Shown piece by piece: positions 49,301 to 59,656 of a stretch of 64,000 nucleotides of DNA. The DNA comes from Pyronema omphalodes (lineage: Eukaryota > Ascomycota > Pezizomycetes > Pezizales > Pyronemataceae): assembly GCA_024516155.1 (NCBI GenBank), contig JAJJXM010000015.1, positions 744,001-808,000 of the forward strand, written 5' to 3'. The position numbers were made by a program, and so were the translations under genes. Positions within the stretch are counted from its first letter, which is position 1, and the number at the start of each line of letters is the position of its first letter. Under the pieces are notes generated by a model that did not search any database, was not told the DNA's origin, and was given only the letters and a program-made list of their open reading frames with translations.

Positions 49301-50149
49301 GTGGAGATGAGGTGGGCGCTGCAGACAAGGCGTCTGCGAGTGAGCATATGTAGCATGAGATGGTCTGAACGGCGTTTTGTGTTATGTTTTGTTTTTACTA
49401 GTCTATTTGTAGATCATCATCTCCTGACAATCCATCCGGTTTTTCTAGAAGAATGATATTTCAAATTCATGTATCTTTTTTCTCTTCTCACAGCATTTGT
49501 ATCGTAATTGATGTATCTTCAAACCCCTCAAAACAGCCGTTTGAGAATCTAGCGTCTATCCACGTGATTTCCACTGGATCCTCTCTCCCCTGCTCTCGCG
49601 ACGTGATGGATTCCCTGGCCGCGTTTCCAAAGATCTTCTCAAAAGAAACAGCTCTGCTTCCGCCACAGAAACTCCCGCCATGCCGAGATCAGCAGTTCTA
49701 TTTTAACCGGACCCAATACAATCAGCGCAAGCAATGACGCGTCATGCCCAAAACGGGGGAGGACGTATATCGGCGTCGAGATAGATATTATGATGATGCC
49801 GTCCCACTCGCTGTTCGTCTCCAAATACACCATCACTACACTTGCTGCCCTGCCCGCCCATCCGCCGCCTTTCTACTGTGCCGCGTGAAAGAAGCTAAGT
49901 GCACAAGACACCCATCATCACCGGGGTCCAGGTAGAAAAGCTGTCCTTCGACTACCATCTCCACAACCATCACGACAACCAACGAAACACACGAGAAACA
50001 ATCATCACGGAATCGACGCAAACATCCGCGGGCAGAGCATCTTGCACAACGTTACATCCGTAGCAAGTTCTCTCCCGTGGCAGATTTGACGAATTGTTGA
50101 CAACACCTTTCAACATTTTACGTCTCCTGGAAGACACAACACCTCTGCA

Positions 50150-51487
50150 ATGATCTCCCTTCGTCGTTACGCCGTAATTGCGGCATGCCTTCTCTTGACG
50201 ATATTCTACCTCCTACCACGCTCCTCCGGACCGTCTCCATTAGATCGAAAACCTTCAACGGCTACGGCCTCTACAACAGCACCTGTAAAAAAGGCTGCTC
50301 CACCTCCAATCATCGCCGCGTCAGGGAGTGCAAAGGGTCAACAGAAGCTCTCAATTGCCAAAGTTCTTGATCTTCCAGTTCCCAAGCAGCTCGAATACCA
50401 CTTTCCCTACGATGTGACTTCAAAATTTCCCGCCTTCATTTGGCAAACCTGGAAATACACACCAGCCTCTGCAAAGTTTTCAGAAAAATTCCGACCTACA
50501 GAAGCAAGTTGGACGGAAAAACATCCCACTTTCGTGCATGAGGTACGTTATGTTTCCGCCTAGCTCCGCGGCTGCATTGGGAAGTTCGGCGATTACCTCT
50601 TAGCTGGGGGATTTTCGCGGGAAAGTTGATCAGGCTAATAAATTTGTTACGCGTACTATAGGTGATTACTGATGATATCGCCCTCCACCTCATTCGTCAT
50701 CTTTACTCCGCCATCCCAGAGGTCCTTGAAGCTTACCTTGCTATGCCACTTCCAATCCTAAAAGCCGACTTCTTCCGTTACCTTATCTTGCTTGCCCGCG
50801 GAGGAATTTATGCCGATATCGATACCTTTGCCCTAAAGCCTGCTCAGGAATGGATCCCACAAGGATTGGATACAAAGAGCATCGGATTAATTATCGGAAT
50901 CGAGGCAGATCCCGATAGACCGGACTGGGCTGAGTGGTACTCCCGCCGCATCCAGTTTTGTCAGTGGACCATTCAGTCAAAGCCGGGACATCCGGTTTTG
51001 ATTGACATTGTGTCCAAAATCACTGCCGAGACTTTGAAGAGAAAGCGGGAAGGAACGTTGAAGGCGGATCATGAGGGCGTTGTTGAATTCACTGGACCAG
51101 CGGCCTGGACCGATTCCATTTTTAAGTACTTTAACGACCCCGAGTATTTCGACATGAAGAGCTCGTCTGGAAATATCACCTTCAAGAACTTTACCGGAAT
51201 GAACCAAAGCAAGAGAGTCGGAGATGTGTTGATTCTGCCGATTACCAGTTTCTCTCCCGGAATTGGACATAGTGGTGCAGGTCCGGTGGAGGATCCTATG
51301 GCATTTGTTGAGCATAAGTTTGAGGGTAAGCGGCATTCTACTGATATATTCCACTGAATGAAAAATGTGACTAATGATTTGATTAGGATCATGGAAACCC
51401 GAGGACGAGCGCATTATCGAGCCCCAAGAAGTCAAAGACGCCAAGGCGAAAGAAGAGCTCGAAAAGAAGCTTAAGGCGGTCGAATAA
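50150..51487 (+). CDS. GT32-type glycosyltransferase (OCH1/DXD family), type II Golgi membrane protein
   Basis: Three exons (50150-50542, 50662-51325, 51387-51487) give 385 residues; introns are 119 and 61 bp, the second with a GACTAAT branch site. An N-terminal signal anchor (about residues 7-24, YAVIAACLLLTIFYLLP) is followed by a Ser/Thr/Pro/Ala-rich stem to about residue 65, the usual type II Golgi layout. The catalytic region starts with FPAFIWQTWKYTP. It contains ADFFRYLILLARGGIYADIDTF, with the DXD metal/nucleotide-sugar motif at Asp183-Asp185, and FTGPAAWTD near residue 275. These are hallmarks of the Och1/Hoc1 family of mannosyltransferase-like enzymes, which use GDP-mannose. Donor and acceptor are not shown by the sequence. 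The C-terminus is charged. The dynactin-type gene begins 524 bp downstream on the same strand. Confidence 0.9.
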
Positions 51488-52010
51488 TAACCGTCATCAT
51501 CTGCATCAATTTTCTTTTTTTTCTTCCTGGGTCTGCTTTTCTCATGTAAAAGTCATAGAGGATATCCGGTGTTTTGATGTTTTGTTTCTTTTGTTTTTTC
51601 TATATGGGTTTTTAGTAAAGTGGGTTTTTTCTCAGTGGATTCATGTGGATACCCCAGTTGCGCGATTGCTTTGGAAGCGAAGAATAGGGAAGGGATATGT
51701 GTTTGAATGTTTTTCGGCGTAAGAGGTTGTTTCTAGTGTCAATGGAATGGTCTTTAACATATTGGATATACAGTTTATTGTGGAATTAAGACATTAATAT
51801 GTCCGTAGGTTCTAGATACTATTTATGAACATTATTTCATATAATCTCAATCCACATATATCGTGATATTTTATGACCTCGGCACGACCGCCAAGCCGCC
51901 TTCGGGCATCGTGCATCACGTATCACGTCGCGTAGCTATCCGAAGCTCAGCTCCGCTTCGATCTCCGCGGTCAACTTATTTCCCCAGCTTCACCCCACCA
52001 CACCTGAACA
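51488..52010. other. Intergenic region between GT32 and ro-10-like genes
   Basis: T-rich 3' region of the glycosyltransferase gene followed by a promoter region with CGAAGC-type short repeats near 51930-51965. No clear TATA box. Confidence 0.5.
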
Positions 52011-53045
52011 ATGGCCGAAGTTCTCCCACCCACCGCCCCTGTAGAGCTGGCTCTCCCCGCACACATCTCCCCTCCACCAACCGTCGATTCGACAACCCCT
52101 CAAGACACCGCCGACGCGACCCTAAGCACCCTCCAAACCCGTCTCCGAAGAATCGAATACCTCCTCGCCGGGACCTCCCCAACCGCACTTTCCACCCATC
52201 GCGATGCCTCCGTCCGCTCCCAACTCAATACTCTCCTCCTCGAGCTTCAAGGTCTAAAAAAGAAATCCCGTACCGTCGCCGAAATGCTAGCCATCCGTAC
52301 GTATCCCCCAATCCTGATCTCCTGGGATCTCCATAATCCATCACTCGTCTTCTAAACATTTCATTTACTAACAACCAATCAATCCACAGATCAAAACCAC
52401 CCCACTCTCTTTTCTACAATCCCCGCCGCTTCCGTGCCAGCACCAATAATCGACGACATCCCCACTACAACAAAACTCACACTCCTCTCCAATTCCCTGC
52501 CGTTGTTCCAAACTACTTCTTCGCAACTATCTGCGATATCAGATACTCCAATCCCATCACCGGCTTTGTCGGCTTCGCTTGTTAATCTTCTGCCTAGGTT
52601 ACAGAGATTAGAGGTGCTGCAGGCTGCGCAGGAGAAACGGATTGCGGAGTTGAGGGCGAGGAGTGCGAGGGTTCTTGAGGAATGGTATTTGGTCGGTGTG
52701 GAAGGAGTGAATGAGTGCTTTGCGGAGTGGGATCAGAGGCTGGAGAGAACGGAGAGGGAGGTTAATAGAAGAAGAGGGGTTGAGGAGGAGGTCCTTGGTG
52801 ATGATGGGGATGAGGAACGGCAAGAGGATATGCAAACGGAGGTGGAGAGTAAGAAGGAGGAGAAGGAGGATGAGGCTGTTTTGGGAGATCAGGAGGAGGA
52901 AGAGACGAAAGAACAGGAGACGCATGAGACGGCAGCGGCGGTTGTGCAGGAGGAGGCGGTGTTGGGGGATGATTCTGAGGATGAGGAACCGGTGCAGGAA
53001 ACAACGGCTGCTCCGGCGGAGAAGGCGGTTTTGGGGGACGAGTAA
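52011..53045 (+). CDS. ro-10: Dynactin p24 subunit-like protein (RO-10 family)
   Basis: Two exons (52011-52296, 52390-53045) around a 93-bp intron give 313 residues. After a Pro-rich start come a heptad-like segment (ATLSTLQTRLRRIEYLL, about 40-60), another (LNTLLLELQGLKKKSRTVAEML, about 75-95) and HQNHPTLFS at the splice join. Farther on are LLPRLQRLEVLQAAQEKRIAEL and ARVLEEWYLVGVEGVNECFAEWDQRL. The order and the EWYLVGVEGVNECFAEW motif agree with fungal RO-10, the dynactin p24 subunit needed for nuclear distribution by cytoplasmic dynein. The family call is from memory and moderately secure. The last 100 residues or so are an acidic tail with four (A/E)VLGD(D/Q/E) repeats, longer than I would expect for the core family protein. 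Confidence 0.72.
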
Positions 53046-53427
53046 AAGCGCGCAGGGCAGAAGCGTGGAGGGAAGAGCGCTGGGTATGAATGCCGATTTA
53101 ATGATGGTGGTTTAATGATGGAACGGGAGGATTGTAGATAGTTATAGTTACGTATTTTCCGATAGTAGTTTAGATGAGGTTTTATTTTCAGCGAATATGA
53201 TTTCTTGTGATGAGATTGATATATCGTGAAGCATTGTGATGAAAACTCGTACTTTAAATATAAATTTCTTATGTAGACACGTATTCCATGACTTGGTTTC
53301 GTTTAGTAGTTGATGTTGGTATTAATCTTACTGATTATTGATCTAAAAAACCAACCAAAGAAATGTCCTTTGCTTGATAAACCATCAAGAGTTATCAAAT
53401 ACAGCATCAACCACTTATGCACTCATA
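53046..53427. other. Intergenic region downstream of the ro-10-like gene
   Basis: AT-rich 3' region of the gene, ending at a C19 tract that precedes the 9-bp minisatellite. Confidence 0.5.
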
Positions 53428-53455
53428 CCCCCCCCCCCCCCCCCCCGCCCCCCCC
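53428..53455. repeat. C19-G-C8 tract
   Basis: Nineteen C, one G and eight C directly precede the minisatellite. Confidence 0.95.
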
Positions 53456-53461
53456 TCAAAA

Positions 53462-53956
53462 CCTTCACAACCTTCACAACCTTCACAACCTTCACAACCT
53501 TCACAACCTTCACAACCTTCACAACCTTCACAACCTTCACAACCTTCACAACCTTCACAACCTTCACAACCTTCACAACCTTCACAACCTTCACAACCTT
53601 CACAACCTTCACAACCTTCACAACCTTCACAACCTTCACAACCTTCACAACCTTCACAACCTTCACAACCTTCACAACCTTCACAACCTTCACAACCTTC
53701 ACAACCTTCACAACCTTCACAACCTTCACAACCTTCACAACCTTCACAACCTTCACAACCTTCGCAACCTTCACAACCTTCACAACCTTCACAACCTTCA
53801 CAACCTTCACAACCTTCACAACCTTCACAACCTTCACAACCTTCACAACCTTCACAACCTTCACAACCTTCGCAACCTTCACAACCTTCACAACCTTCAC
53901 AACCTTCACAACCTTCCCAACCTTCCCAACCTCCACAACCTCCACAACCTCCACAA
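53462..53956. repeat. 9-bp minisatellite, 55 units
   Basis: Unit CCTTCACAA repeats 55 times in unbroken 9-bp register over 495 bp. Most units are identical. Two carry CCTTCGCAA (units 34 and 46, exactly 12 units apart), two near the end are CCTTCCCAA and the last three are CCTCCACAA. Because the unit is divisible by three, several frames stay open through it (PSQ, TFT or NLH on plus; VVK on minus). These are by-products of the repeat and not evidence of a gene. Confidence 0.97.
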
Positions 53957-55700
53957 AAGTTAGCGCACCCTGTCAGTCATAGTTACAAATAACACCAGAT
54001 ATAGCATGAAACCCCGGAAGTTAGTAGATGCAGTATTTAGTGCTCCATGCCTTCCATAGTCATGAAAAGATCACACGTGAGAAATAAGTTATGTCGCAAG
54101 GTCACGCAAAATCAAAAAAAAAAAAGAATAAAATAAAAATAAAATAAAAATTTGCTAATTTCTTTGTCTTCAATAACCGCGATGATTCCGTCTTCTATTA
54201 TAACCACAGAAGCACATAATCTGTAACCAAAACTACCCTAAAAGACAATTATTACATCATAATTAAATGTGATTATGTGAAGCGGAAAACCCAATCGATG
54301 CCAAGCTACAGGAAGTTTATAAGAGCTTCTGTATCTTAATTGTAGAGTGATGGCTAGTGACCCTCATTTCCTGGTAGAACGTCTAGATAGAGAAAATTAT
54401 ATCATCCTTGGCCCTTCTATCACTTTAAATCTTGAGCTGTTGATATTAGAAGTCAGGGGATATACTTACACAGCAGGTAGAAATAGAGATGATGACTTCC
54501 GCTCTATGTATACGGTAGCTATGATATTGGCGGCTAGAGTAATAGCGGCAATAAGAGTAGTTGTTGTTTCCAGCAGTTTTCGGGGCTCGGGAGTGGTTGG
54601 TTGGTTAGATGAGATGAATTATCCAGTTGTTGATTTATCTTGTTCTAAAGACGAGGTTCGACGGCTTAATGGGATTGAAGGTTGTGACGAGAATGTTGGT
54701 AGTTAGAGTGATGGTGGAAGAAGGTTGATTAGAGAGGTTTTGTAGGTTGGGTTAGCATAGTCAAGCTTGTATGTTTTTGGGTTAGTTTCTTATGAAAGAA
54801 TTGGTAATGATTCTCCGTTCGTTATGCAAGGATATATGAGCATTTGAATGGTCGTCCTCGAAGGGGTGTGGATTATGCTTTTGGATTCGTCATAACAATG
54901 ATGATTTTTCGTTGTGTATGCAACCTTAACGGTAATGATAGTCGAAGTATTAGTATTACGTTTTCATCCTGTTCAAATTCCAATGTTTGTCTATACCCAA
55001 AAAAGCATCGATAAGATACTGGGAGCCAATGCAGTGAAAGGGCACTTAGTCTAAATACCAGTAAAGCTCGAGTGATTACTGGTGTACGGAAGTCAAGCGA
55101 GATGAAACTGCCGTGTCGATATACGGTGTAGGAGAGAAAGAGAGCGGATATCCATTCCTGAGATCTCTACCCATAAAATGAATTCCAGATCCTTTGGGGG
55201 TAAACTAGACAAAGAAATACACGTGAAAATAAGAAAAATTAAGAACTGAGCGGCAAGTCATTTTATATTCCAAGCCAGTAAAAATAGCGCAGGTCCGCAA
55301 TATAGCCTTCTCGATTTCTCAATAACTAGTTGGAGCGACATGGGATTCGGTTTCATGGCTGTTCTGTGGATGCAAAGATTAAGACTACTGTAGGACTTAC
55401 CGTTTCTTAATTTGGAATCGATAGAATCATATGAACCTCACCTATCCGATGGCAAGGGAAAATCTGAATAGACGGGGGGTCTGCACATACCTATCTATCC
55501 GAGCACTCAATTGACTTTCTATAGCAAATAGGTTTTCGTAGTGATTTAAATGTCAAGTCGTTCTGAGAGAAACTCGACTGTGCCCTCATGATTACTATCA
55601 ATCGCATGGTAGACCGTATGCGTAAGGCTTTAGCTAAGTATTCGCATTGGCCTCGTTCTTCTGAGGACAATATTGATCAGTTCTTTGTATTTCCTTCAAG
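53957..55700. other. Region holding the left copy of a diverged duplicated unit
   Basis: No convincing gene. A 118-codon frame starting at ATG 54350 (MASDPHFLVERLDRENYIILG...) is open to 54706. A decayed relative of the same DNA lies near 57020-57300, where the frame is broken. The left copy could be a small orphan gene or a repeat-borne frame. The final 110 bp before the MITE read as an open frame from ATG 55588 without recognisable family. Confidence 0.4.
54350..54706 (+). CDS. Hypothetical small protein (doubtful), left member of a duplicated unit
   Basis: 118 codons from ATG, family not recognised. The sequence has a polar N-terminus (ASDPHFLVERLDRENYIILG), a hydrophobic stretch (about 60-82, VAMILAARVIAAIRVVVVSSS) and an acidic C-terminus. 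A diverged copy at about 57020-57300 keeps the ATG context (GAGTGATGG) and the GTGGTGGCGGCAGCAAT region but has in-frame stops, so the right copy is dead or neither was ever coding. Treat as a low-confidence orphan. Confidence 0.25.
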   Translation: MASDPHFLVERLDRENYIILGPSITLNLELLILEVRGYTYTAGRNRDDDFRSMYTVAMILAARVIAAIRVVVVSSSFRGSGVVGWLDEMNYPVVDLSCSKDEVRRLNGIEGCDENVGS

Positions 55701-56576
55701 CAGAGTTCGGCACGGTTCGTCCAGGACGGCGGACCGGACGGGACCACACTGGTCGTCCGGTCCCATCCTCGACTTTGGACGGACGGCCACTATGTGGTCC
55801 GGTCCCATCCGCAAACTGAAAAAGACCGGACGGGACGGCGGGTGACGGCAGGACCGTGGGTTTCGGGTGAGCTAGTTTGTAGGGGGCGATTTGGTTTAAG
55901 TTTGCCAGAAATTATGGGCCGCAGCAGCGACGTCTTCAGCGCTGTAGTAAATGAACCCTTCATGCTGCACTTTAATAAAGCCTTTACACCCACTGAAGGT
56001 GCACGCTCCACCCAGAAATAGTTTGACTGCTCATAGTAGTTTTGTATTATTTTTGTTTCTTAGTAACGTAAATTCCCGCTGTAAATATATCTTCTATCCT
56101 TCACATTCCATCTTCTACCTTTCCATCTTCTACCTGCAAGAATTTTCCACTTCTTTCATTGCCGTGTAAGTCGAACATTAACAGTCATCACTCTATTTCC
56201 AGCAGAGCAAGAATATGCCAATTTTCTTATCGCCGTCCTCTACACCTGTTCGGACCAGGGGCAGAATACCCTGCCTGTCCTCTCAAGAGTTGTGTTCGTT
56301 CGAGAAAGATGGGGAAGGACGCATTCTAGTGGCGGGAGAAGGGGCATTCTTATGCATCAGTATAATTTTCTTTTGTTTGCAAGCAATTCCATATAGGTGA
56401 CTTTAATTCGTGCAATGCATCAGAATTATCGAAGGAAAACACCATGAGCCGTAGTAGAAAACTGCGGGTTGCGAGTGACCGGCAAAGACGCTAGTCATGG
56501 TCACCCACGGTCACCCGCGGTCCGTCCCGTCCATGGTGCCTCCAGGACGGGACCGGACGGACCATGCCGAACTCTG
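55701..56576 (+). mobile_element. hAT-like MITE, copy C
   Basis: An 876-bp element with termini CAGAGTTCGGCACGG and the inverted complement ending GCCGAACTCTG. It is flanked by the perfect 8-bp duplication CCTTCAAG (55693-55700 and 56577-56584). It is colinear with copy B over nearly its whole length, including the GGACGG-rich subterminal blocks and the central CCATCTTCTACC region. It differs by many point changes and a shorter right subterminal part. It is non-coding. Confidence 0.88.
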
Positions 56577-56584
56577 CCTTCAAG

Positions 56585-59500
56585 CAGCCATATATACAGA
56601 CGTATTTTTGTTTGTCATTTTTTTGAAAATTGATATCATGGTCATTGAATAATGATTTGGATAACCGAGAAAATACCATTGGTAAGGCGCTAGAAGTTAA
56701 CAAGTTCAGTGGTGAATACCATGCTCTATCTTAAACCTTTACAAAATCTGGTGAACCATCCCTGATACTGGTATGAATAGGAAATAATATATGTCACAAT
56801 CTCTCGGAAAATCGAATTAGGAAATTCTTTGGCTTTCATGTCGGTATTTTGAAAATTTTATTTCTTCTCTCACCACCACATAACCTCATCATTAATAATC
56901 AAACAATCATTAAGGCGAGTCCACCAAGCAAAGTTTCCCTCAGTCTTATTCTCGAACAATAAGTACTCCAATGTCCAAAGCAGGATAGCAGATTAAATCA
57001 ATCTGAAATAACTCGAACTGGCTTCTGCACCGTAACTGACGAGTGATGGTTGATGACCATCATTTTCAAATTTTAACGGAAGATCTGGAGTAAATTAGCA
57101 TTCTATTACCTTACATCTATTGATATTATGGGATGCACTCATGGAGAAGGCGGGGATACAAAGTTATTCTTGGAGACAGCCGTAAGTACCGAAGCGACCA
57201 GAGTGGTGGCGGCAGCAATCGCACTTGTTGTTTCTAGCATTGCTGAGAGAGTAGTTGGTGATATGAAATTGTAGGTATCAGTTGTGTGGAACAGATAGTC
57301 TGAAGGTTCAGTGAGTTTGAAGATACAGTTAATAGTGTTTCGAATGATGGTGTTGGGAAAATTATTGGTAAGAGTGGGCTTTGAAAGGTTAGGTTAGGAT
57401 ATTCGGGACTGGAGGGGCTCATTTGCTGCTTTCAGATTTCGCATAAGAATAATTACGATTGTTATATTTCATTCTTTGTGGAAATATACGTTAGAGTAAG
57501 GATGGTCTTACACAAACAGATTCAATTGATGCTTTCGAATTTCTGATATAAACAATAATGATCATGCTAATGCTTATGACAGCTGTAATATTACCATTAT
57601 ATTTCCCCAAAAGTCTTTGCAAAGTTTAAATATACCAAAGAAGGTATGGGTCAGCTACTCAGGGCTACTCTTGATACATGTCAAGTTCCCTATCATTATA
57701 AAGACTGACTACTTACCCTAAGTACTGGGTTAACACTACTTTAGGGCAAACCCCGGTAACTACGAGATGCCAGTGAGTGCGTCACAGGATTTTTCGGATA
57801 TGTTAGGCTTTTGTAAATCCCGAGACATATACCACAGTATAGTACACCTAGATGTAGAGACTATTCTTACTGTACTACTTGGGCAGCTACTTGAATTCCT
57901 CACAATGACGATGACAGAGAAAATAGTTCACGATAAGGAAACACGGTTTTAAGGGTCTTTTTGGAAGTATGCGTAGGCCGAAATCTTGAAGCAGGTTTGA
58001 CGCCGCCATTTTTGATAGACTGATACTGAAATATCAACCTGAGTATTACAAGTTTAAAAAATACCAGTTTTAATTTGTTTCCTCACAATCAACCACCACA
58101 AGTTCGCAGCCTGATCACCCACAACAAGACGAATTCTGATCTGTAAAATTTGGACCCAGGACCATTTCGCTCCTGCTGTGAAGCAACGTGGGCAATTTCG
58201 TTATGGATGTCGACACAATAGCTGGTACGGTAAGTGTTATTAGTGTATATTGGGTTTCATCAATCTATTGCACATTCCGTCAACATTTCTGCAATGTTAG
58301 CTAATGTGCCATATCATATTTTAGTTGATTTTCCGTGGATCTTTCGGATTCCAAATATTAAATCTCTTCTCGTGAGGTGCTATTATGTAAAGACAACGCA
58401 AGTACACAGTCCTGTAACTCGGGGGTATCTTAAGTACGGTGTACTCCATATAATTCGGACATAGCAACATAACAAAAACTCCAGGGGCTTCCTGAGAAAG
58501 AGTGAAGGTTTAAGAGCCCTTGGATAGCCAATTTTATCCATGATGATCAAAAGATACTTGGTGGCTCATGGAAGGTTGATTTCTTGGCATTTTCAGTGGT
58601 CTGTATGGGGGATAAAAATATGGCGCAGTGACACAACAGAGCGTCGAGCATATCCTTGCACCCGAGTACAGCATATCACTGGATTAGACCCTGAGCGTCA
58701 GGTTTTTGGTCTCAGTTCTGGGTTGTGGCTGGGAACGAGCTGGATGCAAAGATTGACCCTTATACTTATGCAGAATGATGCACAGACCGTTAAATGTATC
58801 TATACATGCATGGACAATGATATCATCGTTTCTTGTCATATCCTACGGTTCCCCGCAAAAATGTTAATTCTTCGCACGACGATCATTCCCAAATTTAAAT
58901 TCAGTTTCATTCTCACTCGGTCATGCTCGGTGCTAACTTTCTGCCAAGATTCGCTAAAATAAGCTTATTCAAAATCCCTGCCGCTTTCGGCTTAAATGAA
59001 TGGCTTCCTTCGCTGCTGTCTGCTTCGCTCCCATTCAGGCTTAATTGCCTTTCCCTTGATTTCCTTTGATTTCCTTTGATTCCATCTGTTTCCCTTTGAA
59101 TTCCCTGTCGGTTCGGCACAGTGGCCATCTCGCTTCCGCATATTCCGCAAATTCCGATCACCTCGGCTTCTTCTTCCATCATCCTAAACAGTCTTAAAAG
59201 CCTACATATCTCCTCTGATCACAACATTACCCAATAACACAAGCATATCCTTAAAACGCGCAAAACTCCCAATAAGATATCACAGGCATAAACAAAGCAA
59301 AAATTACAAAAAGAAAAAGGAAAAACGCCCTCAAAACCCCCAACTGAATGCAGCAATAAAAAAACACAAGCAGATGACAAAAAGGTTGATAAGAGATCAA
59401 AACAAATGAAAATATAGTGGAGACATCCACGAGGCAGTGTTCAAAAAATACTTTTTTTCATAATGGTAGATGTGGCGGGTTTTCAGGCCCTAGAAAGGTC

Positions 59501-59656
59501 AAGAAGGTCTTTTGATGGATCCTTTGCCAAACTGGTTACTCACCTAAAGGTGATCTGTCTGTCGTTTGTGTAGTTTATCGCTGTCAACCGCCGCGATAGT
59601 TATGTTCCCCGCAACCCAATCCCCATGTATAATCAATCTCATCTCGTCTGACGTTG
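56585..59656. other. Region with decayed duplicate unit; no gene recognised
   Basis: Contains the right copy of the duplicated unit (about 57020-57420). Short frames at 58234-58464 and 58540-58962 have no recognised family. Tandem GATTTCCTTT units occur near 59058-59085. The last 450 bp include the 3' side of the minus-strand AreA-like-domain gene. Confidence 0.4.
57020..57420. repeat. Diverged copy of the 54.3-kb unit
   Basis: Blocks such as GGCTTCTG...GAGTGATGG..GATGACC, then GTGG(T/C)GGC.GCAAT..CACTTGTTGTTTC.AGCA, then GAG.GTAGTTGGT.GATATGAA align in order with 54320-54650. The copy has interrupting stop codons. Confidence 0.55.

Larger units (their letters stand above)
41155..50149. other. 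Long region without recognised gene
   Basis: Nine kilobases with no supported coding region. Visible items are a diverged repeat pair at 42781-42915 and 43273-43385, an A38 run at 43126-43163, a two-copy 25-bp repeat at 43946-43993, an A25 run at 44582-44606, TATG/TACA microsatellites near 44790-44850 and 45765-45825, and a (TCTTG)n run near 48675-48690. Short frames overlap on both strands. The last 600 bp include the promoter region of the glycosyltransferase gene. Confidence 0.4.

Noticed and set aside
53310..53992. Long frames of PSQ, TFT, NLH and VVK repeats
   Set aside because: They are the several readings of one 9-bp minisatellite; three plus frames and one minus frame are open at once, so openness is not evidence of coding.
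55588..55845. Open frame interrupted by the copy C MITE insertion
   Set aside because: Only about 37 codons precede the element and no family is recognisable, so gene disruption cannot be claimed.
58540..58962. 140-codon frame after a double ATG
   Set aside because: No domain, hydrophobic and basic residues scattered, no conserved pattern; it lies in a repeat-bearing region.
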